Notes: generated from the letters alone by a model not told the origin. Shown: positions 44,240 to 55,586, counted from the first letter of the stretch. The stretch: 64,000 bases of DNA from Paroedura picta (GCF_049243985.1 NC_135373.1:9444501-9508500), one strand, 5' to 3'. A program made the numbers and translations.

Positions 44240-44960
44240 GACCTAGAACAGCGGGAGATCTCCAGGCACCGCCGGGAGATTTGCCACCTCGGTCGAGTCG
44301 AAGAGGCCTCCTCGCAGGGGGATTTTTGCAAGCCCGGCGGGAGAAGCTGCACGTGCCGAGAGTCCCCCTTCCCCGCCACGACGCAAACCGCAGCACCGCC
44401 GGCCTCCGTCCGTGCTCCTTAACGATGGGCGGGGGACGGGAGGGAAAGGCAACGCGAGCCTGAGCAGCGTTGAGCCCCGTCGCGGCCGCGGCCTTCCACG
44501 GGACCTCGCCCGGCTTCGCTCCGCCCGGGAGCGCGCTCGGCCCGAAGAATGCGGTCGCGAGGCCTCCTCCGCGCCAATCAGAGGCGGCCTTGGGGCGCGA
44601 GGGCGGCTGACTCCTGCCGGTGTCCTTGGCTCACCCCTCCCCTGAGGCCGGGCCCGGCAGGGCGGGGAGATTCCGAAGAAGCTTCCAGAGGCGACGCAGC
44701 CGAGATGGGGGGGGGGGGAGAGAGAGCAGGGAACCGGCGGAGCGCGCCGCGCCCTGTGGCCCCCACCAGCGAGCAGGCAGGCGAAAAGAGGGCGGCGCTT
44801 CCGGAGAAAGGGGGCGTGGCAAGCTGGCCTGCTGGAGGGGGGGCGGGCCAAGCCAGCTCGGCTCTCCCGTGGTTTTTGCAGCCCTCGCCTCGGCTGGTGG
44901 TCAGGCCTGCTGCCCGAATCCATTGCAGGGAAGGGGATGGGAATGGCAGGTTGGCCTGAA
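44240..44960. promoter_or_regulatory. CpG island, candidate promoter
   Basis: Dense CpG sequence quite unlike its repeat-rich surroundings. It has a CCAAT box in GCGCCAATCAG (44572-44582), a GGGGGCGTGGC GC/KLF-type box (44810-44820) and several CGCGGCCGCGG runs. A minus-strand GTGAGC donor-like site lies near 44630. No encoded product is recognised and direction is unknown. Confidence 0.5.
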
Positions 44961-45094
44961 GTAACAGAACACACCTTGTGGGGCTTCAAGGTGCGGCCGC
45001 ACTCATCGTGCTCTTCTGGGCAGCCACAGTTCGGACCCCTCTGCTCTAGCAGCCCCTTGAAGACAATCGACGTTTGTGGCAGGTTCAGGAGCGC

Positions 45095-45640
45095 TCCCGT
45101 GGAGAGCCAGCTTGGTCCCGGGGTTAGGAGTGTGGAATTCTGATCTGGCGAGCCGGGTTGGTTTCGCTGCTCTTCCTCCACATGCAGCCAGCTGGGTGAC
45201 CTTGGGCTCGCCACAGCCCTGATAGAGCTGTTCTGGCGGAGCAGGAATCTCAGGGCTCTCTCAGCCTCACCCACTTCACAGGGTGTCTGTTGTGGGGAGA
45301 GGAAAGGGAAGGCGAATGTAAGCCACTTTGAGACTCCTTTGGGTAGAGAAAAGCAGTATATAAGAACCAATTCTTTTCTTCTTCAGGAATATCAGGGCTC
45401 TTCCAACCTCACCCACTTCACAGGGTGTCTGTTGTGGGGAGAGGAAAGGGAAGGCGAATGTAAGCCACTTTGAGACTCCTTTGGGTAGAGAAAAGCAGCA
45501 TATAAGAACCAACTCTTCTTCTTCAGTAATATCAGGGCTCTCTCAGCTTCCTCTCCGTCACAGGGTGAGGAGAGTAAAGGGAAGGTGAATGTAAGCCCCT
45601 TTGAGACTACTTTGGGTAGAGAAAAGCGGCATATAAGAAC
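45095..45640 (+). mobile_element. CTT-tailed SINE with tandem 3' modules
   Basis: Full SINE at 45095-45378 (GAGAGCCAGCTTGGTCCCGG head) followed by two further 3' modules (45384-45515 and 45522-45640). Each starts at AATATCAGGGCTC and ends in CTTCTTC. Confidence 0.88.
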
Positions 45641-45765
45641 CTCTGAAGCAGCAGAACAACATTTGAGTCCAGTGGCACCTTGAAGAACAATCCAGTTGCG
45701 TCCTGGGAGTGCGTTTCCTTGTGCACATGAAGGCTTTTGCAGCTGGAGTCAGCAGGTTGTTGTGG
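45641..45765 (-). mobile_element. Penelope-like element 3' tail
   Basis: CTGAAGCAGCAGAACAACAT, TTGAGTCCAGTGGCACCTTG in reverse orientation; same family as 60905-61050. Confidence 0.55.
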
Positions 45766-45960
45766 GTTTTCCAGACTGTTGTGGGCCATGGCCAGGTTTC
45801 ACGCTGGCATCTTCAGAGGTAGAATGCTCCACACTTTGGCATGGAGGGATTCCTGTCTTGCTGTGTTCTACCTCTGAAGATGTGAGCCAGTGTTACCAGT
45901 GAAACGTTTGGGTATGGCAACTACCAGACCACACAGCCTGGAAAACCCACAACAGCCAGT
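45766..45960. mobile_element. Penelope-like fragment, inverted pair
   Basis: GTTGTGGGTTTTCCAGACTG at the left and CAGCCTGGAAAACCCACAAC at the right are inverse. CATCTTCAGAGGTAGAA and CTACCTCTGAAGATG are also inverse. CTGAAGATG...GTGAAACG resembles a decayed hammerhead-type end. Confidence 0.5.
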
Positions 45961-46279
45961 CTGGATATAAGCTTTTTGTGTGCATGCACACCTCATATCA
46001 TAGCTGATGAAGATATCTGACAATATGTGCATGCACACAAAAGCTTATTCCCAAGAAAGGGAAGGCGAACGAAAGCCGCTTCAAGACTCCTTCGGGTAGA
46101 GAAAAGCGACATATAAGGACCAACTCATCTTATTCTACAGGAGAGACCTGCAGAGACATGTCCCCATGGAAGGCCATGTCCAAAGAGCGAGGACAAAGGG
46201 AGAGGTGAGGTCAGAGGGTGGTTCCCACATTAAGACACAAGATAAGCAACCCACTCAAGAAGATAACCCTGATAACCAA

Positions 46280-46379
46280 AGTAGCCAAACTGGCGCTCCA
46301 GATGCCCATGGACTACAATTCCCATAAGCAGGGGGTCATGGGAATTGTAGTCCATCTGGAGAGCCACAGTTTGGCCACA
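46280..46379. mobile_element. hAT foldback MITE, degraded
   Basis: GTAGCCAAACTGGCGCTCCA and inverse GGAGAGCCACAGTTTGGCCAC with the central ACTACAATTCCCAT / ATGGGAATTGTAGT pair. Termini worn. Confidence 0.75.
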
Positions 46380-47189
46380 GAGTGATGTAGCATACACACA
46401 CACACCCAATTTCCAGGTATGCTGATCAAGCTATACCATGCTGCCTTCCCTCCTGTGTAACATCTAGGGATGTCAATTTTGTTCCATAACATGTCCCTTT
46501 ACACTTTCAAAACATTTAATATTTGAGCCTTAACAATGTGGCAGCCTATGGCGCCCTCAAACATTCTGCCCTATTGTCAGTTTGGCAACTGGTTTTGGTT
46601 CAGACAAAGAAAAGAGAACACACTGACGTACTAATGTAAGCCTTCTTTGCTCAGCCAATAAGGGCGCATGTACCAGTTTTCCAGCAGAGCTTTTATAACA
46701 ATATGTAAACACATCTTTATTGTTTGGTTGTTTAAACATTTATTGTTTTTACTTCCCTGATACCAGCCAGGGAATCCCACATTTCAGATTGGGACTGGGA
46801 TAAAAATAAGTGACTGGGAAAATGTGTAGTGAAAACAGTCCCTTTCTCGGAGTCTTGCCCCATAATAGTTTTGACCCCATGGATTTTTATCGACCTGGGC
46901 TGCCCTGGGCTGAGGCTATCCTTGGGAAGTGTTTTCTGAGTACGGAGGGGAAAATAAAAGAATATTAAACGGAAATATTAAAAGAATATTAAACGGAAAT
47001 TCTGGAGTCATGATTCTGAAATTTGCTAATTGTGGCTCCCACGGGGGTGGCTGAAAGCAGTTTTTGGGCCTGAGGAGGAAAATACAAAAGATGTTTCTTG
47101 GATTTTTAGAAAAATAAGAGCAACTGACAATTGGGTGATATGAACATACATGGTAATCTCGACCCACCCCCACCCCAAATGGCCAATGA
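46380..47189. other. Intergenic sequence, nothing recognised
   Basis: AT-rich. A 21-24 bp tandem duplication (AAAAGAATATTAAACGGAAAT) lies at about 46956-47000. Confidence 0.45.
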
Positions 47190-47345
47190 TGGGCCTAGAA
47201 GGGGTGGGAGGGGGAGGGGCCCCGTGTACACAGCAATGCTTCCCAACCATATTCTACACGATAACATCACTTCCGGGGTTTCTCGAAGCCTGAATAATGT
47301 TTCAGGGTTGTCTCAACAGTAAAAAAGCTGAGAAAGGTTGCTTTG
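47190..47345 (+). mobile_element. hAT fragment (family D)
   Basis: AATGATGGGCCTAGAAGGGG, ACATCACTTCCGGGGTTTCT, GAAGCCTGAATAATGTTTCA and end AAGCTGAGAAAGGTTGC. Confidence 0.5.
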
Positions 47346-47364
47346 TAGTAACGTTACATTGTTT

Positions 47365-47500
47365 TCCTGCCCTCCCTGCAGTGAGCTCCAGGTGGCGTAT
47401 GTTGTTATAGTTTTATCCTCTCAAGAGCCCTGTGAGGTAGGTGAGGCTGAGTATGCCTAACCCAAGATCACCCAGCAAGCTTCCATGGCAGAGCGGGTTA
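47365..47500 (-). mobile_element. tRNA-derived SINE fragment
   Basis: TTTTATCCTCTCAAGAGCCC, GTGAGGTAGGTGAGGCTGAG, GATCACCCAGCAAGCTTCCATGG in reverse. Confidence 0.7.
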
Positions 47501-47735
47501 ATAATAATGTTTAAGGTGTCAAAAAATGCTCTTGTCCTATTCAGGATCTCCAGTGCTGCCGCTGGGTACACAGGTTTGTGATCGTAATATCTGGTGCAGC
47601 CCTAGAGTTGAAGACAAAAGGTGTATGCATGGAAACGAAACTGAAAAAGAATCTAAAAGGCCAATACGGTTTTTCAGCACCTTCTGCCAACCATCTAAAC
47701 AGAAATTCCTCTGCAATTATGTGATATGTAGTATA

Positions 47736-47897
47736 TGTTAATGCAGGCTCCGTTGTCTAAATATTAACATTAACAACTAATTATAAGTTGCACTCTGTAT
47801 ATGCTCTGGGCAATTGCAGGGTATGTTAATACTGGCTCAGTAATCTAAATATTCATAACTAAATATGCATTACACGCTGTGCATACTCTGTGACATG
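47736..47897. repeat. Diverged ~87-bp tandem repeat
   Basis: TATGTTAATGCAGGCTCCGT and TATGTTAATACTGGCTCAGT begin two similar units (47736 and 47823). Both continue CTAAATATT...ACTCTG. Confidence 0.65.
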
Positions 47898-48084
47898 GTC
47901 CTTGTATTTTACCAACTGTTTGAAACAAGGTATTAAATAATTTTTTAATGCTTTAGATTATTTCAGTCAATTCCCCCCGACAAGGCTGCGTGCAAAACGC
48001 AGAAGGGTCGTTCAATTATTCAAGATCCTTTCCCTTCTGCACCAATTCTTCCTTCTTCTTCTCAGCCATGGGGTGGGCAGCCTC

Positions 48085-48260
48085 CAACCTGGACCCAGAT
48101 CTCCGGACTACAGAGATCGGTCCCCCTGGAGAAAATGGCAACTTTGCAGGGCAAATGCTATGACTGAGCATCCTCACCGAACTCTTGCGTCTCCCAAAAT
48201 TATCCTGGGATCTCCAGGAATCCCCCAAGCTAGAATTGGCCACTGTATGGTGAACCTCCA
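48085..48260 (+). mobile_element. GTTGCCA TIR element fragment
   Basis: CTCCAACCTGGACCCAGATCTCC, CCCCTGGAGAAAATGGCAAC, CCAGGAATCCCCCAAGCTAG and a terminal AGAATTGGCCACTG. Confidence 0.6.
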
Positions 48261-48499
48261 GGTGCTGTCTTCAGATCTCCTGGAATTGTCACTCAGCTTT
48301 GTTGCCATGGGAGAGGGAGGGATGGTAGGCTCTTGGAGGATAGGCTCTAGGGCAGGGTTTCCCAGCCACGGTACTGAGCTACCATTCAGTATCGCAAAGG
48401 CCCCTCCATGGTACCACGGCATGGAGTTTTTCAAAATGGCGGCTGGGGAGAGCGCCCTCCCACCCTGTGAAAGAAAAAGGCTTTAAAAGTAAACAATAG

Positions 48500-48745
48500 T
48501 ACCACTACCCTTATTTAGGCATGTTGACCCATCTGCTCCCAAAGGAGCCAATGATGGGTGGGGAGGGGTTGGGAAGGGGAGGGGCCTTGGGGGCTTAACT
48601 CGGTGCTCCCCGAAGCTCCTCTTCCTTCCAGGGGTGTGGCAGGGAGGCATAGCCAGCTGGCATCACTTCCTGGTACCTTGAAGCCTGAAAAATATTTCAA
48701 CGGTATCTCCATGGTCAAAAACTTGATAAAGGCCGCTTTATTGGG
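48500..48745 (+). mobile_element. hAT fragment (family D)
   Basis: CAATGATGGGTGGGGAGGGG, GGCATCACTTCCTGGTACCT, then CCATGGTCAAAAACTTGATAAAGGC; same family as 59040-59430. Confidence 0.5.
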
Positions 48746-49119
48746 TTATATTGTGCTAAAGACCCGGCGTGCTCAAACCCTTCCCAGATTCCACCCCCCC
48801 CCCCAAAAAAAAATGTCCTGCCATTTTACAACCCAGAACTGGGTCCCTGAGAACCTTTTGAGCTGTCAGCAGCCAAGGCTGGCCTATAATATACAGAACT
48901 GTGGGGAGGGGGTCTTTATCCCCTGAGGTGCAGGTGAATCCAAACTGGCCCATCCTTGAAGGACCCAACCTGTGCTGGCGACTTGGCCTTTGACCTTAAG
49001 CCCCTTTGCAGGGTTGTTTTGAAAAGGGGGACAGTGACGGCCCTGAGCTCTCTGGAAGGGGAAGGATGGGATAACAATTGAGACCCTTCAACACGGGAAT
49101 AGACCAGCCTGTCCTCCGG

Positions 49120-49600
49120 TCCCCTAAAACCAAGCGCTGCCGCCTCCAGAGGGAAAAAGGCCCTGCAAGGGGCCAGGAGAAGTGGAGGGGGGGGGGAGCA
49201 CCAGCAGTTGGTCTTCCTCCATCTCTGCGCTCAGCTTCCCAAGCTCCTCTCCGGCGGCTCTTAGCTGCAGCAGCCAGCAAGGGAAGGGGGGGCAGTTAGA
49301 GAGAGGAGAGATGGAATTTTTTCCCCTGGCTCCCAGCCAAAGGCTCAGCCTGACTGCCCGGCCAGAGTGAGCGATGGGGAGGGGGGGTGGAGGGAGAAAG
49401 GGAGGGAAGGAGGTGGCTGAATAGCAGCAGCAGAGAACGGAGCCTCCTCCTCTCCCTGCCTCTCCCTCTCTGCAGCCAGCCGTGCAAGCACATGCACGAG
49501 GAGGTGCACACAGAGAGAGATAGAGCATGGCGTCGGGCCGCTGCGGCCCACACAATTTGGCTTCCATGCGCCCTTCCGTGTGCATGACCCAGTGCCGCCA
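49120..49600. other. GC- and purine-rich segment, unassigned
   Basis: Long GGGAGGGAGAAAGGGAGG-type runs alternate with CTCCTCCTCTCCCTGCCTC. Open frames in both directions are low-complexity. It may be an old CpG-rich transposon or a weak promoter; I see no decisive signal. Confidence 0.35.
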
Positions 49601-50130
49601 TCAAGTCAAGGGAGACCCCTTATCCGTGTCTCCGTCGGTCACATACGTGTAGTGGGCTGGGGTGGGGGGAGTAAATCAGTGCATCTGCAGTGCCCAGGTT
49701 CAACTTGGAAGCTGGGGCAGGGTTTTCATGCCAGGTCCTTCCACACGCCTGCTTGGGTAGAGAGAGACCCTTGACGAGAAAAACTGCAGGCGGCCTCAAA
49801 AATTGCAAACGTCAACACGCTTCCAGTGCCTCTGGTTTTATTGGGACGGAACCGGACGGGCCTGGTGGTTTGGCTGGTCACAAAGACTGGAGTGAAGCTC
49901 TCTCCCTGGGAAGGAAGCAGCTCCCCTGCCTGGGCACCTGGCTCAAGGGGAAGACGTGCAGGGAGCAGCCCCTGCAGAGGATCGGGTCATAGGAGCGTGG
50001 GCGAGGCCTCCTGCAGATGACGCCCTGCCAAAATCCAAGGAACCCAGGGCTCGTAAGCATCTGGGTGGCTGTCCCAATGAGGGGAAGCACCGTTTTAAGG
50101 AAGGGATATGTCTCTTCTTAGGTACCTGGC
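49601..50130. other. Intergenic sequence, nothing recognised
   Basis: No recognised repeat, exon or RNA gene. Confidence 0.4.
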
Positions 50131-50290
50131 TTGGATAGGCCAAGCACACCCAATCCCATCAGATCTCAACAGCTACGCAGGATCGGCCCAGATTGGCACT
50201 CGGGAGGGTGACCTCCAAGAAATCCCAAGGTCGTGACGTGGGGGCAGACAAAAGCAAAACACCTCTGACAATCTGCTGTCTGCACTACAC
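50131..50290 (+). mobile_element. 5S-rRNA-derived SINE, diverged
   Basis: CCCATCAGATCTCAACAGCTACGCAGGATCGG aligns with 5S rRNA's internal control region. It is followed by CTCGGGAGGGTGACC. Confidence 0.7.
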
Positions 50291-50392
50291 ACATGCCACA
50301 CAATGGATAAATGAATCATAAATCATCTCCTAGGGATGGCTCGAGTGGAGATCTCTTGGTGGGGGTGGAAGATGCCAGTGAGGTTCAGCTGA

Positions 50393-50480
50393 TGATGCCA
50401 ACCTCCAGGTGGGAACTGGGGATCCCTGGAAATTATATTTCATCTCCAGATTATAGAGATTAGCTTTGGAAGCAGGCTTT
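50393..50480 (+). mobile_element. GTTGCCA TIR element fragment
   Basis: GATGCCAACCTCCAGGTGGGA end and ATCTCCAGATTATAGAGATTAGC block; right half lost. Confidence 0.6.
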
Positions 50481-50599
50481 GTTTCATTTGTAGACCTGCT
50501 GAGGACTAACCTTGAGGTCCTTGGCAAGATTGGAACTCTGTGCTTGCATCAGCCAATGCATGGCTAGATCCAGTCAATTTGAAGCAAAAATGACCTAGA

Positions 50600-50930
50600 A
50601 GAAGAAGAACAAGAACAAGAAGAGTTGGTTCTTATATGCCGCTTTTCTCTACCCAAAGGAGTCTCAAAGTGGCTTCCATTCACCTTCCCTTTCCTCTCTC
50701 CACAACAGACACCCTGTGAGGTGGGTGAGGCTGGGAGAGCCCTGATATTCCTGAAGAAGAAAAGAATTGGTTCTTATATGTGGCTTTTCTCTACCCAAAG
50801 GAGTCTCAAAGTGGCTTCTGTCAGAACTCCGCCCCTCTGCCTACCTCACAAGACGTCTGTTGTGCAGAGAGGAAGGGAAGGTGATTGTAAGCTGCTTTGA
50901 GACTCCTTTGAGTAGTAAAAAGTAGGGTTC
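50600..50930 (-). mobile_element. CTT-tailed SINE 3' modules in tandem
   Basis: Two reverse 3' modules (50618-50755 and 50758-50925), each starting TTGGTTCTTATATG and joined at CTGATATTCCTGAAGAAG. The tRNA-like head is absent. Confidence 0.85.
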
Positions 50931-50994
50931 CATAAAACAGCTCTGCTGTTGCCCAAGTCCAGGCCCAGCAAAGGAGGCAACACAAAGGAATTTT

Positions 50995-51107
50995 TGCTTT
51001 AGGATGCTTAGGGCTAATCCTGCGTTGAGCAGGGGGTTGGACTAGATGGCCTGTATGGCCCCTTCCAACTCTATGATTCTATGATTCTATGATTCTATGA
51101 TTCTATG
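50995..51107 (+). mobile_element. CR1 LINE 3' end with tail repeats
   Basis: CAGGGGGTTGGACTAGATGG, CCTTCCAACTCTATGATTCT and four copies of the terminal ATTCTATG repeat. Confidence 0.9.
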
Positions 51108-51578
51108 AATTGTCCTGCATGTGTGAACCAGCCACTCCGGTTCACTTAACCCTCGGCCTTCACTTAACCACTCCGGACACTTAACCCTTGGCCAAGGGCA
51201 ACTCAAACTCGATACTTGTGAACAGGAGACTGTTCTGCCATCCAGTTGAGAGCACTGGCTCCTGCGTGGGAATTGATTGTTCGTCAGCATTGTTCCCATC
51301 GACCTTGACTTGGTTCTTGGGGGGCAATTATCGCTTCTGGGAAGTTAACTTTGCAGAACAGATTCTGGTGCCTCTAATCCACCCTAGGTGGTACCTTCCT
51401 TACAGTCTTTTATATGTTTAGGAGTTGCCGCTCTGCAATGAGTCATTATTCTTTACTGGAAGTGTATTGGGTACAGCTTTACATTCTAGTTTGTCATTCT
51501 GTGCATTTTAAGCGGTTTGTATGGCATGCATCATTCCTTGTATTTTTGCAGAACTATGAAGAAACATTAGGACGTGAA
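51108..51578. other. Intergenic sequence, nothing recognised
   Basis: No recognised repeat or gene. A short CACTTAACC repeat lies near 51142-51190. Confidence 0.4.
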
Positions 51579-51790
51579 CAGTTGTTCTCAGCCTTCCTAA
51601 TGCCGCGACCCTTGAATCCAGTTCCTCATGTTGTGGTGACCCCCAACCATAAAATGATGCAAGGGTTCTTTCACAGAAATTAAACTGAAACTGACCAGTG
51701 GCATGAAGATCCATTGTTCATGATTGTATATAAATTTGTTTTTCCCCAGGATTTCTCAGTTCAGTTCTGCCTCACTTCGCACCTTCTGAT
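51579..51790 (+). mobile_element. hAT element (family C), 3'-truncated
   Basis: CAGTTGTTCTCAGCCTTCCT, CATGTTGTGGTGACCCCCAA, GCAAGGGTTCTTTCACAGAA; it matches the left half of 43484-43851. Confidence 0.8.
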
Positions 51791-52284
51791 TGGCCCCTCA
51801 CACCACTGGCTGGAATTCTTGTCAGTCCGCGGCCAAGGAGCCAATCGTTGGCCCCTGTTTCCTATCCTGGACTCAGCCCCACCCCACTTAGCCTTACTGT
51901 TTTATTTATACCGCTCCAAGAGTGGTTTACAGATATTGATCACCCATGCAACTGGTTTGTGGCATGTCTTGTGCTTCTGAATCTCTGTTATCATTGTTGG
52001 GGCCCACTGAGGATGCATTCACGAGCGAAATGCAGGATCTACCGGTTCCTCGCTAGGATTTGGAATTTCCAGTGGTGCTCCTACAGCTTCTTCATATCTT
52101 TGCAATATTCCTATGAATTGTTTGTGCTTTTAAAGCACTGGATCAAGCTTTTCTTCACATGGTACCCATTCTTATTGTGTTGTCCTTACATAGTGCATTT
52201 TGTTATTTTAGTAGTACCCTGGAAGATAGAGCATAACCAGGGAGAACCATGCCCTATGATCGGAAAGGTTTAGAGTTGCCAACT
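51791..52284. other. Intergenic, possible Penelope-like scrap
   Basis: CACTGAGGATGCATTCACGAGCGAAATGC (52008-52034, two parts) resembles a decayed hammerhead-type segment. The rest is unrecognised. Confidence 0.3.
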
Positions 52285-52505
52285 GGCATGGCACCATGGT
52301 TACAGTGTTGGACTAGGATCTGGAAAACGGAGGTCTGAATTCTCACTCTTGCCAGCTCAAGCTTGCTGGGTGACCTTGGGCCAGCAGTGCCCTCTCAGCC
52401 TGGCCTACCTCACTGGATAGTTGTGAGGAAAAAATGGAGCGGATAACAACATAAGCCACTTCGGGTCCCCATTGGGATGAAAGGTGGGATACAAATAAAT
52501 GAAAT
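52285..52505 (+). mobile_element. tRNA-derived SINE (GGATAAAAT family)
   Basis: TGGCACCATGGTTACAGTGTTG head, AGCTTGCTGGGTGACCTTGGG, ATAAGCCACTTCGGGTCCCCATTGGG and GGGATACAAATAAATG tail. Confidence 0.85.
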
Positions 52506-52705
52506 ATATTGGTAAGCCCTGGAGATCTCTAGGAGTTATACATGATCTCCAGGGTGAGATCAGTTCCCCTGGACAAAAGGGCTGCTTTCAAAAGTGGACT
52601 CTCTGGCATTACACCCCACAGAGAGGCTGCCCTTCCCCCTAACTATGCTCTTCCCAGGCTCCACCCTTAAGCCTCCAGGAATTTCCCAACCTGGAAGTGG
52701 CAACA
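52506..52705 (+). mobile_element. GTTGCCA TIR element
   Basis: TAAGCCCTGGAGATCTCTAGG, AAAAGGGCTGCTTTCAAAAG and right end CCTGGAAGTGGCAACATC. Confidence 0.65.
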
Positions 52706-53565
52706 TCAACTAATCCCATATTAGTTTAAAACTATAAAGTAGGCGGTTTTAAAAATAATTTTAACCATTTTTAATCTTAATTACTGAATTGTTAGACCAG
52801 ATCATATGCATTATTGTATTTGCATTGTTATTTTAGCTGATAATAATAATAATAATCTATTATTATCTAATGATGATGATGATGAGGCATACTTTCTGCT
52901 TAATTATTGCAGCACCGTCCCAGTAAACCTATTAATATGTCTTTTATTCCTCTCCCTTCCTTATTTCTCATTGAAGCTTTGGGCTTACTTTGGTTCAGGC
53001 TCCGTTCCCATTTCATCCCCTTCCGCGGCCCGGCATATTCTTCCTCCTAAGCATCAAAGACCTTAGCAGCGGCCATAAACCCTATTAAACCTTCCCGGGG
53101 AAGCCAATTACCACCTGTAAATGCATTATACTTGATCAGTGAGGGATTACTCGGCCCAGCAGAGAAGTGGGGCTCAAATCAGGGGATGGAGAAAGAGAGA
53201 GACTGGCAGGACTCAGCAGGTGGGGGAAAGAGACTGGGGGATCTAGGGAGGGCAAATGGGGGGGGCTTTGCTTTGGGTTCGAAGAGAACTGTGCCTGGAG
53301 GGAAAGCAAGCCCCCCCCCCCCGAAAAAGTGGGCAGTTTCTTGGCTGTTTTATTTCCTGTTAATTAGGCCTGCCCCAGTTTGAGTCAACGATAATCCCTT
53401 TTTATTCTGCATTATTTTCCATTTGTCCTTCCAGTGGGATAGCTATTAATATACCCGAGCAAACAACAACAGTGTGTTAAGCCCTCGAGTGCTCAATAAG
53501 AAGGCAAAAACGAAGGACGGGCCGTAGCACTCAGGACAAGAGTCTGAAAAATTGGAAGGTTCAGA
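52706..53565. other. Intergenic sequence with short AT repeats
   Basis: (AAT)n and (GAT)n scraps near 52840-52885; otherwise nothing recognised. Confidence 0.45.
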
Positions 53566-53573
53566 TCCTAGAG

Positions 53574-53709
53574 CAGGGCTAGTCAACCTGTGGTCCTCCA
53601 GATGTCCATGGACTACAATTCCCATGAGCCCCTGCCAGCGTTTGCTGGCAGGGGCTCATGGGAATTGTAGTCTATGGACATCTGGAGGACCACAGGTTGA
53701 CTACCCCTG
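53574..53709. mobile_element. hAT foldback MITE
   Basis: CAGGGCTAGTCAACCTGTGG to inverse, with perfect target duplication TCCTAGAG (53566-53573, 53710-53717). Arms ~60 bases, near-identical. Confidence 0.93.
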
Positions 53710-53723
53710 TCCTAGAGGAACCA

Positions 53724-53725
<2 letters not shown>

Positions 53726-53776
<51 letters not shown>
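53726..53776. repeat. (GA)n microsatellite
   Basis: About 25 uninterrupted GA units. Confidence 0.97.
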
Positions 53777-53781
<5 letters not shown>

Positions 53782-53794
53782 GTGACTTGCCCTG

Positions 53795-53960
53795 GGGTCG
53801 CCATCCTCCAGGTGGATCCTGGAGCTCTCCTAGACTTAAAACTGATCTCCAGGCAACACTTGCCCAGAGGAAAATAGTTGTTTTGAAGGGCAGACTCTAG
53901 GGCACTAGACCCTACTGAAATCCTTCCCCAGGTTCCGCCTAGGCATTACCTGACCCACAG
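53795..53960 (+). mobile_element. GTTGCCA TIR element fragment
   Basis: GGGGTCGCCATCCTCCAGGT end, AACTGATCTCCAGGCAACAC and GGGCAGACTCTAGGGCACTA blocks. Confidence 0.6.
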
Positions 53961-54062
53961 TGGGCGACCCAAAGTTGCCCACACATACCTAGATGTTGTG
54001 TGATAATGATCATTTGCAGAAGGATTCTCTTGACTTCACGAGAAAATCCAGTTGTTTATGGT

Positions 54063-54270
54063 GGGCCTATGGCAAAGAGGCAGAGCATCCGTTTGGCGTG
54101 CAGAAGGTCTGCCGTTCAATCCCCAACATCTCCGGTTGAAAAGATCGGGTGGTGGGTGCTGTGAAAGACCTCTGCCTGAACCCCTGGAGATCTTCTGACA
54201 GCGTGAGTAGACAATCCTTTTCTTGATGGACTGATGATCTCATTCAGTTTATGCAGTCTCATAATAATAC
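54063..54270 (+). mobile_element. tRNA-derived SINE (CTCTGCC family)
   Basis: TATGGCAAAGAGGCAGAGCATC (A-box) and TGCCGTTCAATCCCC (B-box), then GAAAGACCTCTGCCTGAACC, TGAGTAGACAATCCTTTTCT, CATTCAGTTTATGCAG. Distinct from the other two tRNA-SINE families. Confidence 0.8.
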
Positions 54271-54769
54271 AACATCCAGTGAAGCAAGGATCCTTCCAAT
54301 AGAAGACAGCTCATTGTGAAAAGTTTAATAGTCCAGGCAAGCCGATATGTCCCAGGTATGCCCTTCGCTGTGGAAAGTGGCTGTGATCCTCCATTTTTAT
54401 TTCTGGTTCACGATAAGCAAGTCAGGTCAGGCCAACACAAGGCTACCCATAATGCTTTGCGTGCCAGAAATAAGCTAGAATGCAGGCTCTATGTGAGGTT
54501 AGGTGTCCAGCAGGGGATCTCCTGGCTGTCATAGAAGTGATGCAATTATCTGCACAAAAGGACTAGGTAGTATGTTTCTTCCCCACCCAAGCGTCATAAG
54601 AACAATGGAATGGGACAACACCTGGATCAGTGTCTGATCGAATTAACAATCACTCTATTTAACAATTCACTTCCTGGTAAAGTAATCCTTCTAGTAGCTT
54701 CCACCTGGCCTTTGATTATGGCACATCAACATCCAATTAACAGAGGGTCCACCATACCACATCTGGGTG
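54271..54769. other. Intergenic sequence, nothing recognised
   Basis: No recognised repeat, exon or RNA gene. Confidence 0.4.
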
Positions 54770-55586
54770 TAGTCTGCACTGGGCTTTTTACCCACTCCCA
54801 GTCCGAATAAATCCCTGCCGTCTACAATGAATTCAATTTCCACTTCGATTTGGGGTGCTTTAAATTTTCCCTCTGCAACATGCATGATTGATCCGGAGTG
54901 ACCCTAGCTTTCCCGCATGATATCCAGAAGTGGATATAACCCTCGATATTTCAAAAATCAGCATCAGTAATCGTAAAGATCTCTACTTTTTGCGAATTAA
55001 CTTCCTGCCACCAATGCTGTAGCAAGGCAGTCTTCCCTGATTGGCCAGGGCGTCAGTTCAAAGACTTCCTGGTTCCCGGTTACAAGGCTTCTCTTAAAGT
55101 GCCTGCACTCCAGAAGCCCTAACTTCTCTCAACAGAGATTTGCCTCTTCGATTTATTCCCCCTCCTCTGCTATCTCCAATCCTCTCCCCCTCCCCTCCTC
55201 AGTCAAGGAAAGAATGAGAGAGGCTCCTGCTGTACTTGACTCCCCTCCCTGCTCTGAGCTTTCCCGATCAAGTGCAGAACACTTTCTGTTTCAATGGGAG
55301 GGGGGGCGATAGAGGAAGTCCCGAGTTCAAATTGATCTGAATTTAGCAGGATTCACAACAGCAGGACAGTGGTTGGGTACTCTCACTCCACCTCTTCCTT
55401 CCCTTAGGAGGTTTTATTAGTGGACTGGCTATAGTGAGTTGCTGTATCTTGCATGTTTCATAATTTTATTTTTTATTGTGATTGTATTTTGTTGTACTTT
55501 TAGGGGATAGTTTTTGTGGGGTCGTTATGGGGTTTTATGCACTTCTTATAACCCGCCACAAGCCTTGTAGGAGTGGCAGGTAAGAA

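Noticed and set aside
44243-45370. Minus-strand open frame of 375 codons across the CpG island
   Set aside because: Starts inside a tRNA-SINE and runs through GC-rich DNA where stop codons are rare. Composition is Pro/Arg/Ser-rich with no domain.
46540-46760. Possible LTR-like promoter (CCAAT and TTTATAA near 46658-46700)
   Set aside because: No paired LTR, primer-binding site or target duplication was found, so no retroviral element is called.
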